Both the position numbers and the translations under genes were made by a program. A stretch of 64,000 nucleotides of DNA from Thermoanaerobaculia bacterium (GTDB taxonomy: Bacteria; Acidobacteriota; Thermoanaerobaculia; Multivoradales; JAHEKO01). Position 1 is the stretch's first letter. The number at the start of each line of letters is the position of its first letter. Location: contig CAMYOG010000053.1 in the NCBI GenBank assembly GCA_947259925.1, positions 217,567 through 281,566 on the forward strand, in the 5' to 3' direction. The notes under the pieces are model-generated. The model saw only the letters and a list, made by a program, of their open reading frames with translations, had not been told where the DNA came from and searched no databases. Positions 8,891-17,677 of the stretch are shown here, piece after piece.

Positions 8891-8907
8891 CACCTGGCGT
8901 TCCGGGT

Positions 8908-9597
8908 CTAGCCCGAGTCGTCGATCGCCTCGACGGCAGAGAGGATGGTGGGATAGATGTGGTCGGCGATCTTCCGGTGACCTGCGGTGTTCGGGTGGAT
9001 GCCGTCGACCAGGTTCAGGCGGCGGATGCCGGCGACACCCTCCAGCAGGAAGGGAATCCACTCGACCTCGAGCTCGTCCGCCAGTGCCGGGAAGAGCGCT
9101 TCGAAGCTCTCGACGTAGTCCGGGCCGTAGTTGGGCGGTAGCTGCATGCCGGCGAGAACCACCCGCGCGCCGGCGGCTCGGGTGCGCTCGACGATCTCAC
9201 GCAGGTTGCGCTCGGTCATCGCCGGGGAGAGCCCGCGCAACCCATCGTTGGCTCCCAACGAAACAAAGAGTATGTCGGGGCTCTGGCGCAGCAGCCAGTC
9301 GAGACGACTCAGCCCGCCGGCCGAGGTATCGCCGCTGACGCCGGCGTTGACCGCCCTGACCTGGAATCCGTCGGCCAGCAGCCGTCGCTCGACCAGGGCC
9401 GGGAACGCCTCCTCCTCGGGCAGGCCGAGGCCGGCGGTCAGGCTGTCGCCCAGGAAGACGATCCGGATCTCTACCTGGTCGACAGCCTGACCGTCGGGCG
9501 CCGGGGCGGCGGAGCGGACCGCGGCCGGCTCCTGCTGACAGCCGAGGAGGCCTAGCAAGACGACGGTTCCTATCAGGTATCGGCTCACGTAGCCCAT
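8908..9597 (-). CDS. TesA-like SGNH/GDSL hydrolase, lipoprotein (arylesterase/lysophospholipase family)
   Basis: 229 residues. The N-terminus has a hydrophobic segment and lipobox LLGC (Cys20), so it is probably a lipoprotein. SGNH blocks are all visible: GDSLTAGLG (nucleophile Ser52), VSGDTSAGG (oxyanion Gly), SLGANDG (Asn) and DGIHPN (Asp and His). Family members hydrolyse acyl esters or thioesters in the periplasm. It is divergent from the ybbA/ybbP-like ABC genes with a 46-base gap, the same arrangement as tesA-ybbA-ybbP in proteobacteria, which strongly supports the TesA assignment. The true substrate is unknown. Confidence 0.9.
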   Translation of the reverse strand: MGYVSRYLIGTVVLLGLLGCQQEPAAVRSAAPAPDGQAVDQVEIRIVFLGDSLTAGLGLPEEEAFPALVERRLLADGFQVRAVNAGVSGDTSAGGLSRLDWLLRQSPDILFVSLGANDGLRGLSPAMTERNLREIVERTRAAGARVVLAGMQLPPNYGPDYVESFEALFPALADELEVEWIPFLLEGVAGIRRLNLVDGIHPNTAGHRKIADHIYPTILSAVEAIDDSG

Positions 9598-9643
9598 CGC
9601 CCACTGATTCTAGTTAGATCGAACCTCTCTTCTCCGCTACCGT

Positions 9644-10336
9644 ATGCCGAGCATGACCGCCACGCCACGGCTCGAGCTCCGCGCGCTCACCAAGCAGTTC
9701 GACTCGGGTGGATCCGTGCTGACCGTTCTCGACGGCGTCGACCTCGAGTTGGCGGCGGGCGAGTCGCTGGCCGTGTTGGGGCCGTCCGGCAGTGGCAAGT
9801 CGACGCTGCTGGCGCTGGCGGCGGGGCTCGACCGGCCGACCTCCGGACGGGTACTGCTCGACGGCCGGGAGATCCAGTCGCTCTCCGAAGACGAGCTGGC
9901 ACTGCTCCGGCGGCACAAGGTGGGCTTTGTCTTCCAGACCTTCCAGCTGCTGACCAATCTGACGGCGTTCGAGAACGTCCTGCTGCCGCTCGAGCTAGCC
10001 GCGGCGGAAAATGCCCGCGGCCGTGCCAGCGAGCTGCTCGAGACGGTCGGGCTCGGCGAGCGCGCTCATCACTATCCGGGTCAGCTCTCCGGCGGCGAGC
10101 AGCAGCGTGTCGCTCTGGCCCGAGCGTTCGCGACCAACCCCCCGATCCTGCTGGCCGACGAGCCGACCGGCAACCTCGATCGCGACACCGGCGGCATGGT
10201 GCTCGAGATCCTCGCCGATCTGCACGACCGATTCGGTACCACGATGATCCTAGTGACTCACGACCCGGCGGTAGCGGCGGTCGCCGACCGGAGTGTCGAG
10301 CTCGTGGCCGGACGGCTCGAGGAAGTCACGCGATAG
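9644..10336 (+). CDS. ybbA: ABC transporter ATP-binding protein, YbbA/LolD-like
   Basis: 230 residues. Walker [10 protein letters not shown] (46-54), Q-loop VFQTFQLL, signature [14 protein letters not shown], Walker [10 protein letters not shown] and switch His in VTHDP are all intact. The MacB/LolD-type ATPase pairs with FtsX-like permeases. It lies seven bases before the FtsX-family permease gene and is divergent from the tesA-like gene, reproducing tesA-ybbA-ybbP synteny. ATG at 9653 is an alternative start. The system is thought to be mechanotransmissive or extracting rather than a classical importer. Confidence 0.93.
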   Translation: MPSMTATPRLELRALTKQFDSGGSVLTVLDGVDLELAAGESLAVLGPSGSGKSTLLALAAGLDRPTSGRVLLDGREIQSLSEDELALLRRHKVGFVFQTFQLLTNLTAFENVLLPLELAAAENARGRASELLETVGLGERAHHYPGQLSGGEQQRVALARAFATNPPILLADEPTGNLDRDTGGMVLEILADLHDRFGTTMILVTHDPAVAAVADRSVELVAGRLEEVTR

Positions 10337-10343
10337 CGGTCGA

Positions 10344-12902
10344 ATGCGCGCGCGCGACTTCGTTCGGCAGATGGTTCGCGAGTCGCGCGGCTCGCGTGCT
10401 CGCCTACTCTTCTTCGTGATCTGCCTGGCGGTGGGCGTCGCGGCGATCGTCGCGGTCGCCGGCCTGACGGCCAGCCTGGAGCTGGGCATTCGGCGCGAGG
10501 CGCGTCAGCTGCTCGCCGCCGACCTGGCGCTGCAGGGGCGGACACCGCTGCCCGCGACCGCCGACGACTACCTGGCGGACCGTCCGAAGATCGAGCAGGC
10601 GCGGCTCAAGGAGATGGTCACCGTAGTGGCCGCGCCACCGTCGCCGGAGGGTGAGCCCGGCCGGAGTCAGGTGGTCGAGCTGAAGGCGGTTGAGGGCGGC
10701 TATCCCTTCTACGGTGAGCTCGAGATCGAGCCCGCAAGCGACCTCTCCCGCCTCCTGACCGATCGCAGTGTAGTGGTCGCCCCGGACCTTCCGGGCCGGC
10801 TCGGCGTCGCACGGAACGGATCGATCCTGATCGGCGGCGTGCCGTTCGAGATCGTCGGGGTGGTCCGGCGCGAGCCCGACCGGGGAGCCGACGCCTTCAC
10901 CCTCGGCCCGCGGGTGCTGGTCTCGATGGCCGGGCTCGAGCGCGCCGGGCTCGAGCGCTTCGGCTCCCGCATCTCGTACCGCCGCCTGCTCAAGTCGCCG
11001 GCCGGCGCGGGCAACGAGGAGCTGGCGGCGCTCGCCGAAGAGCTCCGCGCTCTGTCGCCCGCCGGTGTGGGCGGGTTTCGGGTCGAGACCTACGCCGAGG
11101 CCCAGCCCGCGCTGCGCGAGGGTCTCCGGCAGGTCGACCGCTACCTCGGTCTGCTCGCCCTGCTCTCCCTGCTGCTCGGGGGTATCGGGGTCGCCCAGAC
11201 CACCCGCAGCTGGCTCGACGGACGGACCGACTCGATGGCCATCCTCCGCTCGCTCGGCTACCGCCCCGCCGACGTGACCGGACTCTACCTGGGCCAGACC
11301 GTGCTGCTCGGGCTGGCCGGAAGTGCCTGCGGTGCGGCGCTCGGACTCGCCGTCCAGCATGTGGCGCCTTTCCTGCTGGGAGATCTGCTGCCGACCACCC
11401 TCCAGCTGCAGGTCTGGCAGCCTGGTCCGGTGCTGCGCGGCGTCGCCCTCGGCACCACGACGGCGGTCCTCTTCAGCCTGGCGCCGCTGGCCGCCATCCG
11501 CCGGGTACCGCCGCTCCGTGTTCTGCGCAAGGACGTCGAGCCGCTGCCGCCGAGCCGGGCGGGGCAGGCGTTCACCCTGATCAGTCTGCTGGCGGGGATC
11601 TGGCTGGCCGCCACCGCGCAGTCCCGCTCGCCGTGGCTGGGTCTTCAGTTCACGGCCGGAATCGCGGTCGTCACGGTGCTTCTGGCTCTGGCCGCCAAGC
11701 TCCTCATCCGGATCCTCGGCCACTTGCCACGCGGACGGCGGCGGGGTCGTGGCAACGTCTGGCTGCGTCATGGCCTGGCTTCGATCGGCCGGCCCGGGGC
11801 GGGCACGGTCGGCGCCGTCGTCGCGGTCGGGCTGGGGGTCGTCGTCCTGCTGGCGGTCGTCCTGGTCGAGCGATCGCTCCGTCGGGAGCTGACCCCGGAG
11901 CTCGAGGAGCGCGCGCCGACCGCCTTCCTGGTCGACATCCAGCCCGATCAGTGGCCCGGAGTCGACACCCTTCTCGACGACCAGGGAGCGACCCGCGTGC
12001 AGTCGGTGCCGGTGGTGACGGCGCGCCTGCTGAGCATCGACGGCAAACAGGTGGACGAGATCGCGAACGCCGACGATCGCGATCGCGACAGCCGCTGGGC
12101 GCTGACCAGGGAGCAGCGGTTGACCTATATGGAAGAGCTGCCCGAAGACAACCGAATCATCGCCGGCGCTCTCTGGTCGGATCCGGAGCGCGCCGAGGTG
12201 AGCGTGGAAGAGGACTTCGCCCGCGACCTCGGAGTCGGCCTGGGCAGCGAGCTGGTGTTCGACATTCAGGGCGTCGAGCTGCCGCTGGTGGTGACCAGCC
12301 TCCGCTCGGTCAACTGGCGCACCTTCGACATCAACTTCTTCCTGGTCGTCGAGACCGAGGCGCTCGCCGGCGCGCCCCACTACCGCGTGGCAACCGCGAA
12401 GCTGCCGGCCGAGCGCGAGCAGGCGATTCAGGATCACCTGGCCGCGAGCTACCCGAACGTCACCCTGATCGAGATCGGCAGACTCCTGGCACAGGTCCGA
12501 GCGGTACTGGCGCGCCTGGCGACCGGCGTCCAGTTCCTGGGCGCGTTCACCATCCTGGCGGGGATCGCGATCCTCGCCGGAGCGATCAGCGCGGCTACGC
12601 TCAAGCGCTCGCGCGAGCTAGCGCTGCTCAAGACGCTCGGCATGACCCGCCGAGACGTTGCCAAGATGCTGGCGGTCGAGTTCGCGCTGCTCGGGCTGGT
12701 CGCCGGCCTGCTCGGCACCGCCGGTGGCCTGCTGCTCGCCCGCGCGGTGGTGACGCTCGGAATGGAGCTGCCGTGGCGCTTCGAGCCCGGCCCGCTGGTC
12801 CTAGCGCTCGTCGCGAGCACCACGCTCACCGCGGTCACTGGAGTGCTGGCGAGCGGCCGCGCGCTCCAATCGCGCCCGATCGAGGTCCTCCGCTCCGAAT
12901 AG
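10344..12902 (+). CDS. ybbP: FtsX-like ABC permease, YbbP type
   Basis: 852 residues from ATG 10344. The first membrane segment is at about 18-40 (LLFFVICLAVGVAAIVAVAG), followed by a large periplasmic MacB-type domain. Two sets of FtsX segments follow (about 270-380 and 400-490), with a second periplasmic region and a C-terminal trio of helices containing the FtsX motif (LALLKTLGMTRRDVAKMLAV). The double-length layout is that of YbbP rather than single-unit MacB or LolC. It works with the ATPase seven bases upstream. In E. coli this system has no settled substrate, and envelope lipid or lipoprotein handling is only inferred from the tesA neighbour. Confidence 0.92.
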   Translation: MRARDFVRQMVRESRGSRARLLFFVICLAVGVAAIVAVAGLTASLELGIRREARQLLAADLALQGRTPLPATADDYLADRPKIEQARLKEMVTVVAAPPSPEGEPGRSQVVELKAVEGGYPFYGELEIEPASDLSRLLTDRSVVVAPDLPGRLGVARNGSILIGGVPFEIVGVVRREPDRGADAFTLGPRVLVSMAGLERAGLERFGSRISYRRLLKSPAGAGNEELAALAEELRALSPAGVGGFRVETYAEAQPALREGLRQVDRYLGLLALLSLLLGGIGVAQTTRSWLDGRTDSMAILRSLGYRPADVTGLYLGQTVLLGLAGSACGAALGLAVQHVAPFLLGDLLPTTLQLQVWQPGPVLRGVALGTTTAVLFSLAPLAAIRRVPPLRVLRKDVEPLPPSRAGQAFTLISLLAGIWLAATAQSRSPWLGLQFTAGIAVVTVLLALAAKLLIRILGHLPRGRRRGRGNVWLRHGLASIGRPGAGTVGAVVAVGLGVVVLLAVVLVERSLRRELTPELEERAPTAFLVDIQPDQWPGVDTLLDDQGATRVQSVPVVTARLLSIDGKQVDEIANADDRDRDSRWALTREQRLTYMEELPEDNRIIAGALWSDPERAEVSVEEDFARDLGVGLGSELVFDIQGVELPLVVTSLRSVNWRTFDINFFLVVETEALAGAPHYRVATAKLPAEREQAIQDHLAASYPNVTLIEIGRLLAQVRAVLARLATGVQFLGAFTILAGIAILAGAISAATLKRSRELALLKTLGMTRRDVAKMLAVEFALLGLVAGLLGTAGGLLLARAVVTLGMELPWRFEPGPLVLALVASTTLTAVTGVLASGRALQSRPIEVLRSE

Positions 12903-12907
12903 ACAAG

Positions 12908-13852
12908 CTACCGGAGCAGCTCCGGACCGCCGGCGCGGCTGGTCAACGCGCTGACCGGCACGAACTCGAAACCGGCGGCGAGCGCTTGCGGGATCTCCTC
13001 GCGCAACACGGCGATGGTATCCGCATGGGGATGCGCGATCGCGACCGCGGAGCCGCGATCCAGCGCGACTCCGAGCAGCCGGCGGAACTGGCCGCGAATC
13101 GCCTCCGGCTCGGCGTCGGCGTCGAGGAAGACCTGGCGCTCGGCCGCCGCCAGCCCCATCTCGAGTGCCAGCTGATAACCGACGCTGTCGGGGCTGGTGC
13201 GCGAATCCAGGAAGAAGAGCTCGCGCTCGGCGAGCACACCGAGGACCGCCCGCATGCTCTCGGCGTCGGCGCTCAACTCGGAGCCCATGTGGTTGTTCAC
13301 GCCCTTGGCGCCGTTGACCGCGCCGAGCGCCCAGCGCGTCGCTGCCTCGAGCTCGGCACGGCTCATCGCCCCGGTCAGCGCGCCCGGACCGGGATCGGCC
13401 TCGGTGCTCGGTTGCATCGGCAGATGGAGCAGGACCTCGGCTCCCAGTCGATCGAGCTCGGTGATGACGTCGAACGTCCGGGTCTCGAAGGGCAGCACTC
13501 CGAAGGAGAGCGGTACTCCGAGGTCGGCGAGCTCGGCCACGTCCTGGACCCTCCGGCCCAGGTCGTCGATCACCAGCGCGATCTTGCGCCCGTCGCCGCG
13601 CGGGATCGGCGGCAGCTCGATCGGCCGAGAGGTCTCCACCGGCGGGGCATCGGGGACGGGCGGCGGCTCGACCACGGTTGTCTCGGCCGCCGGCGGCCGG
13701 GCGACGGCGACCTCCGCTGGTCCGGTCGAGAGCTCGGGCGCGGCCGCCGGCTGACGGCCGCTCGCGCCGATCAGGTAGCCGAGGATCAGCGAGACGATCG
13801 CGACCCCGACGATCAACGACCAGTTCCTGCTCTCGGCGCCCCTGCTCGCCAT
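12908..13852 (-). CDS. Divergent polysaccharide deacetylase, YibQ family
   Basis: 314 residues. One N-terminal membrane segment (12-30) acts as signal anchor and is followed by a Pro-rich linker to about 88. The deacetylase domain has VIDDLG (Asp96/Asp97), HLPMQP (143-148), NNHMGS (His188) and FFLDS (213-217), the pattern of the divergent (DUF610/YibQ) group. YibQ proteins are periplasmic and their substrate is not established. It follows the S41-protease homologue by 22 bases on the same strand. The ctpA-yibQ order is a common neighbourhood in proteobacteria, where envC usually precedes it. envC is missing here. Confidence 0.88.
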   Translation of the reverse strand: MASRGAESRNWSLIVGVAIVSLILGYLIGASGRQPAAAPELSTGPAEVAVARPPAAETTVVEPPPVPDAPPVETSRPIELPPIPRGDGRKIALVIDDLGRRVQDVAELADLGVPLSFGVLPFETRTFDVITELDRLGAEVLLHLPMQPSTEADPGPGALTGAMSRAELEAATRWALGAVNGAKGVNNHMGSELSADAESMRAVLGVLAERELFFLDSRTSPDSVGYQLALEMGLAAAERQVFLDADAEPEAIRGQFRRLLGVALDRGSAVAIAHPHADTIAVLREEIPQALAAGFEFVPVSALTSRAGGPELLR

Positions 13853-13874
13853 CGGATTGCCTCGCGAACGCCGG

Positions 13875-15053
13875 CTAGGCGACCTTCTTCAGAGCCGGCT
13901 CGGCCTCGCGCAGCCGCTCGAGACCCCGCTTGAGGATCAGATCGGGGAGCGGAATCTCGGCCTCCGAGAGGTTACGGCTCGCTTCGGAGACCCGCAGCTC
14001 GGGCTCGAGACTCGTCTGGATCGGCGCCTCGTCGGGCCCGGTGTAGAAGGCGTCGGTCAAGAACAGCTCGCCACCGGTCGAGAGGGTGACGGCGGTCTGC
14101 CGGCCGGCGTGACCGAAGCTCGGCTCCCCGACCAGCTCCGCCCTGCCCGACTGCTGGAGAATCGCCGCCAGGATCTCGCTCGCGCCCTGGGTGGCGCGAT
14201 CGATCAACACGACCACCGTCCCCTGCCAGACCGGTGGGCGCTCGCCGGTGAAGGTCTCGAGGATCTCGGAGCGGCTGATCAGCCCGCCCAGCTTGCCGGT
14301 CACGAACAGTTCGGCGACCTCGTACGCGGCCTCGCTCGACCCACCGGCGACTCCTCGCAGGTCGAGCAGCAGACTGTCTGCGCCCTCGGCCGCGAGATCC
14401 GCCAGCAGACGCTCAACGGTCGCCAACGTCCGCGGCTCGAACCGGGAGAGGCGCAGGACCGGCAGGTCCTCTTGGCGCTCGAGCGCCGGTGCCGGCGGTT
14501 CGAACGCCGCCAGGGTCAGACTCCTCTCCTCGCTCTGGCCGCGCCGGATTACCTCCAGGGTCAGCTCGGTACCGGGCTCGCCCGCGAACTCCGTATGGAT
14601 CTCCCAGAGCGGCATCCGCCGGGTCCGCCGGCCGTTGATCTGGGCGATCGCGTCGCCGCGCTCGAGACCGCTCGCCGCGCCCGGGCTGCCGGGCGAGACC
14701 GCCAGCACATAGGCGATGCCGCGCTCCTTGACCAGGGAGACCCCGCTGTGCCCGATGCCGATCTCTCGGGCTTTGCGGTACCTCTCGACCTCCTCGCTGG
14801 GCACGAACGTCGACATCGAGTCGAGGGCGTCGGTCGTACCGTCGAGAGCGCCGGCGAAGAGCAGGTCGACCGAGGTCTCCTCGACGTAAGCGCGACGGAT
14901 CAGGTTGAGCACCTCGGTGAAGATCGACAGGCTCTTGTAGAGCGAGTCTTCCTCCGCCTGCTCGCGGGTGACGGCGCGGGCGAACGTTCCCGACGCGATC
15001 GCGACGATCACGAGGATCGACACGATGGCGAAGATGGCGCGGCCGCGAGTCAT
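13875..15053 (-). CDS. S41 (CtpA-type) peptidase homologue lacking catalytic Ser and Lys; predicted pseudoenzyme
   Basis: 392 residues from ATG 15053. There is one N-terminal membrane segment (6-25), a helical cap region, a PDZ domain (about 98-175, GHSGVSLVKERGIAYVLAVS) and the S41 core. Aligned by eye to E. coli Prc, whose catalytic Ser452 and Lys477 lie in SASEI and FGKG contexts, the equivalents here are Gly290 (QGASEI) and His315 (PSFGHAG). The spacing between the SEI serine and the Lys position is identical (23 residues). I read both codons directly (GGC and CAC). The fold seems intact, so the protein may be a non-catalytic scaffold or use an unusual mechanism. It is in an operon with the YibQ-like deacetylase. 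Confidence 0.87.
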   Translation of the reverse strand: MTRGRAIFAIVSILVIVAIASGTFARAVTREQAEEDSLYKSLSIFTEVLNLIRRAYVEETSVDLLFAGALDGTTDALDSMSTFVPSEEVERYRKAREIGIGHSGVSLVKERGIAYVLAVSPGSPGAASGLERGDAIAQINGRRTRRMPLWEIHTEFAGEPGTELTLEVIRRGQSEERSLTLAAFEPPAPALERQEDLPVLRLSRFEPRTLATVERLLADLAAEGADSLLLDLRGVAGGSSEAAYEVAELFVTGKLGGLISRSEILETFTGERPPVWQGTVVVLIDRATQGASEILAAILQQSGRAELVGEPSFGHAGRQTAVTLSTGGELFLTDAFYTGPDEAPIQTSLEPELRVSEASRNLSEAEIPLPDLILKRGLERLREAEPALKKVA

Positions 15054-15251
15054 GCTGTCTTTCGTTCGAGAGATGCCGGCTGGATGGAACTCCAGCGGCC
15101 GAGAGATCGCCCCCGAAGATAGCACATCGCCAGCACTCGCCCGAGTCCAATCGTGCACTGCTCGGGCGCCGCGGAGCGGCGATCCGGCTCGATGGTAGAG
15201 TCGCTCGCGCACCTCTCCGGCCGGCGCCGCCAGCCGGCTTTCCGCTCTCGA

Positions 15252-16835
15252 GTGTCGCGCACCTTGATCCGCACCTTCCACCTTGGGCACCTCCTGCGGC
15301 GGCTGCTGACGGCGGCGCCGCTGCTGATCGTCGGCTGCGGCGGCGAGCCCACGAGCCTCGTGCCCGAAGCCAACGAGCTGGTGGTGGCGCTGCGCAGCGC
15401 CCCGATCAACCTCGACCCGCGGCTGGCCACCGATCAGGCGTCGAGCGCCGTCCTGCAGCTGGTGATGAGCGGCCTGGTGACCAAGAACGCCAACGGCGAC
15501 TTCATCCCCGATCTGGCGGAATCGTGGGAGATCCTCGACGACAACCGCCGCTATCGATTCCATCTGCGCGACGGCGTCACCTTCCACGACGGCAGATCGC
15601 TGTCGGCGGCGGACGTCGTCTGGACCTTTCAGACCATCCTCGACGGCCAGGTGACCAGCCCCAAGCGGGGAGCGTTCGTCCAGCTCGAGAGGGTCGAGCA
15701 GGTGGATGAGCTGACCGTCGACTTCGTCCTCAGCGAGCCGTACGGGGCGATGCTCGGCAACCTCACACCTTTCATGGGGATCGTGCCGGCGGGATCGGAC
15801 GCCGAGTCGCTCAACCGGCATCCGATCGGCACCGGACCGTTCCGGATGGTCGAGCGGCGCGAGGACCAGGTGGTGGTCGAGGCGTTCGACGGCTACTTCC
15901 GAGGCCGACCGAAGCTCGATCGCGTCGTGCTTCGCGACGTGCCCGACTCGACCGTCCGGGCGCTCGAGCTGCAAAAGGGCTCGGTCCACCTGGTGGTCAA
16001 CGAGCTGCAGCCCGACGTCGTGGTCAACTTCAGAGCCGACCCCCGGTTCCAGGTGGTCGAGAGTCCGGGCTCCGGCTACGCCTACATCGGCGTCCAGATG
16101 GAGGATCCGGTGCTCGCCGACAAGAGCGTCCGGCGCGCCATCGCGCACGCGCTCGATCGCGAGCTGCTGGTCAGCTCGATCTGGCGTGGTCTCGGCGTGG
16201 TCTCGGAGTCGATGATGCGGCCCGGTCACTGGGCGCGGAACGAGGAGCTCGAGCCGATCCGATACGATCCCGCGAAAGCGCGCGCGCTGCTCGACGCTGC
16301 CGGCTACCCGGATCCCGACGGCGACGGCCCGGAGCCGCGCTTCGAGCTCACGTTCAAGACCTCGACCGACGAGACCTATCTCCTACAGGCGCAGATCATC
16401 CAGCAGATGCTCGCCGGGGTCGGGATCGCGATCGAGATCCGCTCGCACGAGTTCGCCACCTTCTACAACGACATCAAGCAAGGGAACTTCCAGCTCTTCA
16501 CCCTGGTCTGGCAGGGCGCCGTCGACCCCGACATGTACAGCCTGACGCTCCATTCCGAGAAGGTGCCGCCGAACGGCGCCAATCGCGGGCGCTACAACAA
16601 CCCCGAGTTCGACCGGCTGGTGGAGGCCGGGGCGCAGCGAGCGCTCCCCGAGGAGCGACTCCCCTTCTACCTCGAGGCCCAGGAGATCCTGGCCGACGAG
16701 CTCCCCTACATCAGCCTCTACATCAAGGCCAACGTCGCGGTCATGCCCGAGGGCCTGGCCGGATACGAGAACTACTCGAACGGCGAGCTCTTCAGCCTGG
16801 CGCGCGCCTACTGGCGCGACCGACCGGGCACCTAG
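15252..16835 (+). CDS. Peptide/oligopeptide ABC transporter substrate-binding lipoprotein (SBP family 5)
   Basis: 527 residues from GTG 15252. This start gives a clean signal ending in LIVGC, a lipobox; an upstream ATG at 15192 would add an unusual charged extension. The mature part has family-5 features: DPRLATDQASS near the start, DLAESWEILDD, the YRFHLRDGVTFHDGRSLSA motif, and a late KVPPNGANRGRYNNPEFD segment. These proteins capture peptides or other solutes outside the membrane for an ABC importer. No permease or ATPase genes adjoin it, so it is an orphan here. It is divergent from the S41 gene across 198 bases and overlaps the following convergent STAS gene by four bases. Confidence 0.9.
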   Translation: MSRTLIRTFHLGHLLRRLLTAAPLLIVGCGGEPTSLVPEANELVVALRSAPINLDPRLATDQASSAVLQLVMSGLVTKNANGDFIPDLAESWEILDDNRRYRFHLRDGVTFHDGRSLSAADVVWTFQTILDGQVTSPKRGAFVQLERVEQVDELTVDFVLSEPYGAMLGNLTPFMGIVPAGSDAESLNRHPIGTGPFRMVERREDQVVVEAFDGYFRGRPKLDRVVLRDVPDSTVRALELQKGSVHLVVNELQPDVVVNFRADPRFQVVESPGSGYAYIGVQMEDPVLADKSVRRAIAHALDRELLVSSIWRGLGVVSESMMRPGHWARNEELEPIRYDPAKARALLDAAGYPDPDGDGPEPRFELTFKTSTDETYLLQAQIIQQMLAGVGIAIEIRSHEFATFYNDIKQGNFQLFTLVWQGAVDPDMYSLTLHSEKVPPNGANRGRYNNPEFDRLVEAGAQRALPEERLPFYLEAQEILADELPYISLYIKANVAVMPEGLAGYENYSNGELFSLARAYWRDRPGT

Positions 16836-17170
16836 CTGAACGACTGGACGGCTTCGGCCTCGTCGTCGAAGACGTCGAACACGGTCACCAGCTGGGTGAT
16901 CTGCAGGATGTCCTGCACCTTGGGCGGCAGGTGCAGCAACTTCAGCTTGCCGCCCCGGTTGGCGACGGTGGTATACGCCGAGACCAGCTCGCCGATGCCC
17001 GACGAGTCGATCGTGGTCACCTCGGCGAGGTTGATCAGGATGCTCTTGGCCCCACCTTCGAGTGCCTCGATCACCGTGTCACGCAGGGCGATGTCGCCGA
17101 CACCGATCGTGATCTTGCCCTTGGGCTCGAGAATGGTCACGCCGTCCGTATTGCGAACATCGATCTTCAT
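16832..17170 (-). CDS. STAS-domain anti-sigma factor antagonist (SpoIIAA/RsbV-like)
   Basis: 112 residues forming one STAS domain. The phosphorylation site is visible as TIDSSGIGEL, with Ser57 the likely target. Such proteins bind and are phosphorylated by an RsbW-type kinase, and when unphosphorylated they release a sigma factor or other partner. The start is two bases after the stop of the kinase-like gene, so the pair forms an operon. No sigma factor or PP2C phosphatase is close by, so the output is unknown. Confidence 0.93.
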   Translation of the reverse strand: MKIDVRNTDGVTILEPKGKITIGVGDIALRDTVIEALEGGAKSILINLAEVTTIDSSGIGELVSAYTTVANRGGKLKLLHLPPKVQDILQITQLVTVFDVFDDEAEAVQSFS

Positions 17171-17172
17171 GT

Positions 17173-17631
17173 CTAGTCCTCCTCTCGCGGCCCAGAGGCC
17201 ATCGGAGCGGACGGGAGACGCTTGCGCAGCGTCACCACGGTCCCCCCCTCGGGTTTGAAGTCGAACTGAATATCGTCCATGAAACTGCTCATGAAGAAGA
17301 TGCCGCGGCCGTTGGGGCGGAGCAGGTTGTCGGGCATCCGTGGATCCCTGACCTGACGCGGGTCGAACCCGGCGCCCTGATCGGTCACCTCGATCACCAC
17401 TTCACCGTCCTCCACCCCGAAGTCGATCTCGACCCTCTTCTCCGGACTCTGCTGGTTGCCGTGCTTGATCGCATTGGCCACAGCCTCCTGCACCGCGAGG
17501 CTGATCGAATGAGCGACATCTTCCGCCAGATCGAGCTTGCGTAGCGATTCCTCTACCACGATCTGAACGAGTTCGATGTTCTCGAACTGGCTGCCGATTG
17601 CCAGATGTACCTGCGGTTCCTCAGCAGCCAT
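17173..17631 (-). CDS. RsbW/SpoIIAB-like ATP-binding anti-sigma serine kinase
   Basis: 152 residues with the GHKL fold: N-box QEAVANAIKHGN (Glu49, Asn53), DQGAGFD (84-90) and the G-rich lid NGRGIFFM (107-114). This is the compact serine-kinase form with no histidine-kinase parts. It should phosphorylate the STAS protein encoded immediately downstream. Its usual second partner, a sigma factor, is not within the window. The final residues are acidic (GPREED), and the gene ends two bases before the STAS gene begins. Confidence 0.92.
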   Translation of the reverse strand: MAAEEPQVHLAIGSQFENIELVQIVVEESLRKLDLAEDVAHSISLAVQEAVANAIKHGNQQSPEKRVEIDFGVEDGEVVIEVTDQGAGFDPRQVRDPRMPDNLLRPNGRGIFFMSSFMDDIQFDFKPEGGTVVTLRKRLPSAPMASGPREED

Positions 17632-17677
17632 CTATTTCTTGACCGAGCGAGTCTAGCAGACGGTTCGAGCGCCACCC

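Noticed and set aside
10404..12437. 677-codon frame antisense to the ybbP-like gene
   Set aside because: Opposite a well-supported FtsX permease, with a Gln/Arg-rich translation typical of shadows.
15054..16229. Minus-strand extension of the S41 reading frame through the SBP gene
   Set aside because: The part beyond 15053 is the shadow of the substrate-binding protein. The S41 protein starts with a good signal anchor at 15053.
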